Shown piece after piece: positions 59,387 to 64,000 of a stretch of 64,000 nt of DNA. The notes under the pieces were generated by a model that saw only the letters and a list, made by a program, of their open reading frames with translations, was not told the origin of the DNA and ran no database searches. The stretch is taken from assembly GCF_036962705.1 (NCBI RefSeq), contig NZ_JBALOQ010000046.1, forward strand, positions 1 through 64,000, given 5' to 3'. Source of the DNA: Ferdinandcohnia sp036962705. GTDB lineage: Bacteria > Bacillota > Bacilli > Bacillales > Bacillaceae_L. The position numbers and the translations under genes are program-made. How positions within the stretch are numbered: the first letter of the stretch is position 1; the number at the start of each line of letters is the position of its first letter.

Positions 59387-60142
59387 ATGACGAAAAAAAT
59401 TAAGATTATTGTACCTATCCCTGTCGATGAGAATGGTGTGAAAAACCGTAGAGAACAGTTGCCAGATGAACTAATTAGACCTGGGTATGATGTGGAGTTC
59501 GTATCTGTTAAAAATGGTGCAGCACTTGGGGACAGCTATTATGACACAATGCTCATGGATATGTTCGTTTTTGAAGCGGGTCTTAAAGCACAAGAAGAGG
59601 GATTTGATGCGGTTTGCATAGATACTGTTAGTGATTCGGGTTTATATGCATTGCGTTCAAGGTTAGATATCCCTGTGTTTGGTCCGGGACAAATAGCTTT
59701 TCACGTAGCCTGTATGCTTGGTCACAAATTTTCTGTGATCACAATGTGGGACGAATGGTTCCATCTTTACAAAAAAACGTTAACAGAATATGGATTACAG
59801 CATAAACTTGCCTCAATGCGTTCCATTAATACAAGGCCAGACCTTTCCGAATTATTGGCGGGAAAAGAAGAAATAATCTTCGAAAAGCTTGAGCGAGAAT
59901 CCATAAAAGCGATTAACGAAGATGGTGCAGATGTCATCGTTCTTGGCTCGACAACTATGCATCAATCTTATGAATACTTAAAAGAGCGTCTTCCGGTACC
60001 TGTACTAAACCCCGGACTAGTCATGTATAAGTACTGTGAAGTCTTTCTTGAACTAGGTTTAGGACATAGTAAAAAGGCATTCCCGTCACCAGAAATACGA
60101 AATGATGATCAGATTTTCAGCCGTCTTGTTGCACAAAAATAA
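59387..60142 (+). CDS. aspartate/glutamate/hydantoin racemase superfamily protein lacking both catalytic cysteines
   Basis: The 251-residue protein has the fold pattern of Asp/Glu/hydantoin racemases: PGYDVEFVSVKNGAALG, GFDAVCIDTVSDSGLYALRS, GPGQIAFHVACMLGHKFSVI and ADVIVLGSTTMHQSYEYL. In the usual two-base mechanism Cys sits in ACFxDPG and in GCxGM; here the aligned residues are Thr80 and Ser188. Cys77 lies nearby but is shifted by three. The protein is therefore probably not a standard racemase and may act as an isomerase or decarboxylase-like enzyme. Its start follows the NTF2-like gene by 15 bp. Confidence 0.8.
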   Translation: MTKKIKIIVPIPVDENGVKNRREQLPDELIRPGYDVEFVSVKNGAALGDSYYDTMLMDMFVFEAGLKAQEEGFDAVCIDTVSDSGLYALRSRLDIPVFGPGQIAFHVACMLGHKFSVITMWDEWFHLYKKTLTEYGLQHKLASMRSINTRPDLSELLAGKEEIIFEKLERESIKAINEDGADVIVLGSTTMHQSYEYLKERLPVPVLNPGLVMYKYCEVFLELGLGHSKKAFPSPEIRNDDQIFSRLVAQK

Positions 60143-60162
60143 TATTATAGTTTGAGATGACC

Positions 60163-60194
60163 CCTAGTATCTTAGTGATACTAGGTTTTTTTAC
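60163..60194 (+). terminator. terminator of the NTF2-racemase operon
   Basis: CCTAGTATC and GATACTAGG form a perfect 9-bp stem around TTAGT, followed by a run of seven T. Confidence 0.85.
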
Positions 60195-60307
60195 TTCTCC
60201 TACTAAATAAATGAGTAAAGGGATAATGATTCAATCATCTAATGGTTTTAGATAAGCAACTCGAAAAAGACTAGTTCACAACTTCTGTTACTATTTGTTC
60301 AATCCAA

Positions 60308-60340
60308 AGGGGGCACCTTAAAAAAGATGCTGTCCCCGTT
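60308..60340. repeat. possible GGGG-ended palindrome
   Basis: GGGGGCACC and GATGCTGTCCCC are imperfectly complementary around an A-rich loop. It resembles REP-like elements but has no second copy in this window. Confidence 0.25.
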
Positions 60341-60380
60341 TCGTTTTTCTTCATATTGTCTCTGTACATATAGTGTGGAC

Positions 60381-61274
60381 CTATTCTTGTCTTTTCTTTT
60401 TTCTAAGGATGAACCATACAATTAAAATAATAGCGATTGGAATAATGATTGGTGATAATCCAACAACGAATACTACAACACCCGATAAAAAGGAAATGAT
60501 CCCATTAATCGTATCGACAAATAGACTTTTTGCTTTTTGCCACGTATTTAAGGAACTGTTGTCCTTGATAGAATCAATTTTAACTAATTGCTCTTCTAGA
60601 TGAATCGTAACAGTTGAATAATCAACATTATTTTTTAAAAAGTTCATTCTTCCTAAAATCTGTTCTTTCTCTTCTTGGACCTTTGCAAGATCATTTGATA
60701 TTTTTAAAAGGTCCTCTGTTTTCTCAGCTTGATCCATTAAAGTTAGCAGCCTTTTTTCCACTGCCTCTTTTGCCTTTAATCGTGATTCAAGGTCCACAAA
60801 TTCCTCTGTTACATCGTTACCCGATATACTTTTCTCTACTACTTTTATACTGTTTTTATCTATATCATTTATATAGGGTTGGAAATGTGACTGTGGTATT
60901 TTAATAATAATGGTGCCATTAATCGATTCAGTTCCATTATCGTATGTCGATGATTCCACGACATATCCACCAAGATCAATTGCCTTTTGTTGAATTTCCG
61001 CTTCCACTGAACGAAATTCTTTTACTTGTATGGACAGATTTGCATTGTAAATAAACATGCGGTCATTTTCAATGCTATCGCTTCCATTATTTTTATGATC
61101 TGTAGCTGTTTGATTATCCATTATTTCTTTTTCGCTTACGCCTTGATTCATTTCTGTACGCGGCCCATCCATAGTGGGGCGATCTGCTTTGCTTTCTGAA
61201 CTTTGGTTACTACACCCAGTTAATAATAATAGAAGCAATACGAGTGATTTTAAGAAAAGATTGCCTCTCCTCAT
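60381..61274 (-). CDS. DUF4349 family lipoprotein
   Basis: The 297-residue precursor has a lipoprotein signal (LVLLLLLLTGC, Cys22). A Ser/Asp-rich spacer precedes the DUF4349 domain with NANLSIQVKEF, VEAEIQQKAIDLGGYVVESS, INGTIIIKIP, EEFVDLESRLKAKEA, a coiled coil (LLKISNDLAKVQEEKEQIL) and YSTVTIHLEE. A C-terminal membrane helix (SGVVVFVVGLSPIIIPIAII) ends in RKKKRQE, so the protein is anchored at both ends. It is extracytoplasmic and of unknown function. Its 3' end lies behind the GntR-regulated island. Confidence 0.88.
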   Translation of the reverse strand: MRRGNLFLKSLVLLLLLLTGCSNQSSESKADRPTMDGPRTEMNQGVSEKEIMDNQTATDHKNNGSDSIENDRMFIYNANLSIQVKEFRSVEAEIQQKAIDLGGYVVESSTYDNGTESINGTIIIKIPQSHFQPYINDIDKNSIKVVEKSISGNDVTEEFVDLESRLKAKEAVEKRLLTLMDQAEKTEDLLKISNDLAKVQEEKEQILGRMNFLKNNVDYSTVTIHLEEQLVKIDSIKDNSSLNTWQKAKSLFVDTINGIISFLSGVVVFVVGLSPIIIPIAIILIVWFILRKKKRQE

Positions 61275-61394
61275 CCATACTCCCCCTTAGGTCTTTACCT
61301 ATTAGACGGATAATAAAAAAATTTGTTTCATTTGGATAACAGATTGATTAGGAGGTTTGTATATTAATCCTTCCTTTACAAAAATAAAATACAA

Positions 61395-61427
61395 AATGAC
61401 CTTGCAACTACATTTCACAAGGCCATT
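61395..61427 (-). terminator. terminator downstream of the transporter relic
   Basis: AATGACCTTG and CAAGGCCATT pair over 10 positions (one mismatch). On the minus strand it is followed by TTGTATTTTATTTT. It appears to belong to a gene on the minus strand whose remnant is at 61493-61645. Confidence 0.6.
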
Positions 61428-61492
61428 TCATTATTAGTAAAGTGCTTTAAATACCTTGAAAAACAAAAGAAGCTGGGGATAACAAGCCCTTT

Positions 61493-61645
61493 TTAATACA
61501 CAAAATAAATCAAAATTGAAGTCACAATCCCAATCCAAATTGCTAGCAAGATACAATACCCCATAATATGGCGAATGTGGAGACCGACGATACTTAAGAT
61601 TGGTAATGCCCAGAATTGTTGGATGACAACAGTTGGGGAATTAGA
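61493..61645 (-). pseudogene. C-terminal remnant of a short-chain fatty acid transporter (AtoE-like)
   Basis: The last 50 codons of a minus-strand frame read TVVIQQFWALPILSIVGLHI followed by RHIMGYCILLAIWIG. This resembles the C-terminus of AtoE-type acetoacetate/short-chain fatty acid transporters (IQPFWALPxLGIAGLxxRDIMGY). The upstream part of the same frame is low-complexity and includes the complement of the neighbouring terminator, so only the 3' end of the old gene survives. A terminator in the right place follows it. Confidence 0.5.
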
Positions 61646-61653
61646 TATAAAAC

Positions 61654-61691
61654 AGGCGCATCTCTTTGTAAAATGAGTGCGCCTCTTTTTT
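61654..61691 (+). terminator. orphan terminator hairpin
   Basis: AGGCGCA and TGCGCCT with a further CTC/GAG pairing form a stem, then CTTTTTT follows on the plus strand. No plus-strand gene precedes it; it abuts the truncated transporter remnant and probably came with the rearrangement. Confidence 0.6.
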
Positions 61692-61938
61692 AAATCTATA
61701 ATTCGAAAAATATATAATAAAAGTAATATTTTCAATAATTGAACTTTACAGATATTGATAGACGCTGATATGATGAATATTAAATACTTTATTCTAGTAA
61801 AGGTATTTATAAGTAGGATTTGTTGGATCCGGGAGAATGAGGAGGGGGTATTAATAATATTGAACGATAGCATCGAAAATACATATTAAAAATTAAGAGT
61901 TTAATAATAACAAACTTTAGAAAAAAGAGGGGAAATCA

Positions 61939-63324
61939 ATGAGTAATTTCGAGAATAATAATCTTCCACTTAATTCAGGAACAAGTGCTCAGACTAATGT
62001 TCAGCAGAAAGGTTTAGTTTCTAAGTTAAAGTGGGTAGGTCCTGGGCTTATCGTCGCTTCTGCAGCTGTTGGAAGTGGAGAGATTATTAATGCTACACGT
62101 CTAGGTGCGATAGCTGGCTTTGCGGTTTTATGGGTTCTTGTTTGGGGTATTTTCCTTAAAGGGTTTATTCAGCAGGAAATCGGTAGATATACGTTGATGA
62201 CAAAGAAAACGATAACTGAAGGATTTGCGGATATTCCTGGGCCAAAAATAAAAGGGAAGTCATGGTTCTTATGGGTATTTCTAATTTTATTAGCGCTAGT
62301 TGTTTTGGTAATTATTGCGGGTATCGGTGGTGCAGTGGGTGGAACTTTACATGTTTTATTTCCAGCCATTTCGGCATCAACATGGGGAGTAATTGCTAAT
62401 ATCTGTTATCTCCCAATACTCTTGAGTGGAATATTTCTTCCAAAATTAAATGTTTACGCAGTAGTAGAGAAAATCATGATGCTGATTGTTATTGGTTTGA
62501 CATTATTCATGGTTTACATAGCATTCATCGCCATTCCTCAAAGTGAACAATTCTCTTATTCGATTGTAGACCTGTTTAAAGGAATGACTTTTAGTCTTCC
62601 TGAGGGATCTGTACTTATTTCTTTAGCAGTCTTAGGTAGTGTAGGTGCTGGTATCGAGTTAATTTACTACTCAACATGGATTTTAAGTAAGGGCTATGTA
62701 AACAATGCTCACATTGAAGATAGCAATGAAGCAAAGAAGCACGAACGTATTAAGTTTTGGTTTAGTGTTCTTAAATTGGATACATGGATAGGTACAACAG
62801 TCACGTTTATTGTTACATTAGCCTTCTTTATCACAGGAACTGTAGTACTTGGAGCCGCTGGTGAAGTACCAGATGGAGTGAATGTAGTAGAAAAAATTTC
62901 CGTCGTCTTTACAGATGTACTAGGGCCAGGGTATTTTGTTGTATTTATGATTGGGGCTCTAGCTGGGTTAGCTACAACTGCACTAGGAATTGCCGATGGT
63001 ACTGCAAGAATGGTAATTGATCTTAGAAATGAATTTACTAAAAAGGAAACGACTACAACTAGTTTTAACAAATTATATACTGTTTCCGTTGTGGCAGTCA
63101 TATTTGCATGGATCATTTTTTATATGTTCATTAGTGCACCTACGTTTCTAATTACGATAGGAACTGCAGCACTTAGTTTAATGTTCCCATTATATGGTGT
63201 TGCATTACTTTATCTAAATAGACAGGTACCAGAGCAGTATAGGATGCACTGGATAATCAAAGTAATTCTTGTCATATGTTTTATTCTGTTTACATCGCTT
63301 TGGTTTGTTGGAGAATTATTTTAA
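61939..63324 (+). CDS. Nramp-related transporter with non-canonical metal site
   Basis: The 461-residue protein has about eleven membrane helices and the Nramp start KWVGPGLIVASAAVGSGEII (residues 31-50). In canonical Nramp the metal-binding residues are DPGN in helix 1 and MPH in helix 6; here the aligned sequences are G45-S46-G47-E48 and VLGSVGAGIELIYY. Such Nramp-related proteins are not standard manganese or iron importers. GAGGGGAAATCA precedes the ATG. It is followed after 41 bp by a LarA-like gene, possibly in one operon. The substrate is open; a metal-organic or organic ion is possible. Confidence 0.85.
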   Translation: MSNFENNNLPLNSGTSAQTNVQQKGLVSKLKWVGPGLIVASAAVGSGEIINATRLGAIAGFAVLWVLVWGIFLKGFIQQEIGRYTLMTKKTITEGFADIPGPKIKGKSWFLWVFLILLALVVLVIIAGIGGAVGGTLHVLFPAISASTWGVIANICYLPILLSGIFLPKLNVYAVVEKIMMLIVIGLTLFMVYIAFIAIPQSEQFSYSIVDLFKGMTFSLPEGSVLISLAVLGSVGAGIELIYYSTWILSKGYVNNAHIEDSNEAKKHERIKFWFSVLKLDTWIGTTVTFIVTLAFFITGTVVLGAAGEVPDGVNVVEKISVVFTDVLGPGYFVVFMIGALAGLATTALGIADGTARMVIDLRNEFTKKETTTTSFNKLYTVSVVAVIFAWIIFYMFISAPTFLITIGTAALSLMFPLYGVALLYLNRQVPEQYRMHWIIKVILVICFILFTSLWFVGELF

Positions 63325-63365
63325 ATAATAGGGTTTGAACTTCTTGTAGAAAAAGGACTGATAAA

Positions 63366-64000
63366 ATGAACTCTTATCCTAAAATGGTAAAAATAAGACA
63401 AACATTTAATAACAATAAAATTGAGAATATAGTAGATGAAATAACTCGTGAATTAAGCCAAGAACATATAAAAGCAAAAATTCATCCTGGTGCAAAAATT
63501 GCCATTGCTGTTGGAAGTCGCGGTATAGCAAATCTAAAAGATGTTGTGAAAACCGTTGTAAATCATATTAAGGAATTAGGCGGGGAGCCTTTTCTTGTAC
63601 CGGCAATGGGAAGTCATGGTGGGGCAACATCTGAAGGTCAGAAAAAAATTCTTCTCGACTATGGGTTATCGCCTGAAAATATAGGTGCTCCTATCTATTC
63701 TTCGATGGAAGTAGTTCAAATTGGCACCGTTGGAGATCATATTCCTGTGTATTTTGACCGGAATGCATCAGAAGCAGACGCTATTATTGTAATCAATCGG
63801 GTGAAACCACATACCAATTTTAAAAGTGATATTGAGAGTGGAGTTATCAAAATGTTGACAGTTGGTCTGGGTAAGCAAAAGGGTGCGGAGGTCATTCATA
63901 GTCATGGAATCTATGGACTTAAGAATCTAATTCCTGAAATGGGAAAACTGATTATCGAAAAAATGCCCATTGCATTCGGCTTAGCCTTAGTTGAAAATGC
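63366..64000 (+). CDS. LarA-like (lactate racemase domain, DUF2088) protein, partial
   Basis: An open frame starts at ATG 63366 (AAAAGGACTGA upstream) and runs off the window after 211 codons. It has KIAIAVGSRGIANLKDVVK, VPAMGSHGGATSEGQKK, VINRVKPHTNFKSDIESG and MLTVGLGKQKGAEVIHSHG, which match the N-terminal domain of LarA-type proteins. LarA racemises lactate with a nickel pincer cofactor made by LarB, LarC and LarE; no such genes are visible here. Related DUF2088 proteins act on other 2-hydroxy acids. It may share an operon with the Nramp-related transporter. Confidence 0.8.
   Translation, partial: MNSYPKMVKIRQTFNNNKIENIVDEITRELSQEHIKAKIHPGAKIAIAVGSRGIANLKDVVKTVVNHIKELGGEPFLVPAMGSHGGATSEGQKKILLDYGLSPENIGAPIYSSMEVVQIGTVGDHIPVYFDRNASEADAIIVINRVKPHTNFKSDIESGVIKMLTVGLGKQKGAEVIHSHGIYGLKNLIPEMGKLIIEKMPIAFGLALVEN

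Noticed and set aside
61646..61873. N-terminal part of the 126-residue minus-strand frame as a real gene
   Set aside because: It is AT-rich, reads through a terminator hairpin on the other strand, has no ribosome binding site, and only its last 50 codons look protein-like.
1..64000. rRNA, tRNA, prophage, plasmid origin or integrated element
   Set aside because: I saw no tRNA cloverleaf with conserved GTTCRA arm, no rRNA stretches, no integrase, transposase, terminase or capsid genes.

Overview
The window is chromosomal DNA from a low-GC, spore-forming Bacillaceae-type Firmicute (Bacillus/Neobacillus/Cytobacillus-like). The evidence is the AT-rich composition, strong AGGAGG-type ribosome binding sites with frequent TTG/GTG starts, a TPP riboswitch on a thiMED operon, a KinB-like kinase preceded by three Spo0A-type boxes, a cre-like site, lipoproteins with Gram-positive lipoboxes, and a PRD/PTS regulator. 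I see no rRNA, tRNA, CRISPR array, prophage or insertion sequence. The species is not identifiable from what I can read.

Layout. 1-3.8 kb: P1 peptidase and class-I amidotransferase pair, a small exported protein, and a PadR/HAAS membrane pair. 3.9-6.5 kb: TPP riboswitch and thiM-thiE-thiD. 6.5-13.5 kb: nitronate monooxygenase, methyltransferase, an orphan ParA-like ATPase with a small partner, a KinB-like kinase, an NAD(P)-binding protein and trhO. 13.5-17.8 kb: an XRE-TPR regulator divergent from an MFS pump with twin 17-bp operators, then a small alarmone synthetase operon with a 39-codon leader ORF, a TetR regulator and palindromic operators. 17.9-24.3 kb: DMT transporter, a 21-bp tandem array, a variant SDR, a secreted GH3 enzyme, a SurA-like lipoprotein and a membrane protein. 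24.4-31.5 kb: a two-component system flanked by related membrane proteins, then an ECF-like sigma factor, membrane protein and ABC transporter module. 31.6-41.2 kb: AhpD-like protein, a 52-bp-period array, Rieske/FAD oxidoreductase, secreted subtilase, M23 peptidase, cold-shock protein, polysaccharide deacetylase with an apparent 5' frameshift, lipoprotein, aldehyde dehydrogenase.

41.5-49.9 kb is a catabolic island: PRD activator, an ascorbate-type PTS (EIIA, EIIB, EIIC), a phosphotriesterase-homology protein, a creatininase-family amidohydrolase, a DgaF-type aldolase, a SIS-domain protein and a CutC-family protein. The enzymes look like the steps that would linearise, isomerise and cleave an imported phosphorylated sugar acid or lactone. 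The substrate is unknown.

51.0-60.1 kb is a second catabolic island, with a GntR/FCD regulator at its head. The palindrome TTGTATACAA (one copy with a single mismatch) occurs five times, at the regulator and at each transcription unit that seems to belong to it: isochorismatase-like amidase, HyuA/HyuB ATP-dependent hydantoinase, class III CoA-transferase, NTF2-like protein and a racemase-fold protein without its two usual cysteines. An HMG-CoA-lyase-family gene follows the regulator. I infer a pathway that opens a cyclic amide, deamidates it, activates the acid with CoA and cleaves it. The window ends with an Nramp-related transporter lacking the canonical metal motifs and a partial LarA-like gene.

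Dispersed repeats also mark the region: four copies of a GGGACGGTTC palindrome, two copies of a 90-bp structured element placed just upstream of genes, and three periodic arrays (21 bp, 52 bp, and a 52-bp spaced pair at the left edge).
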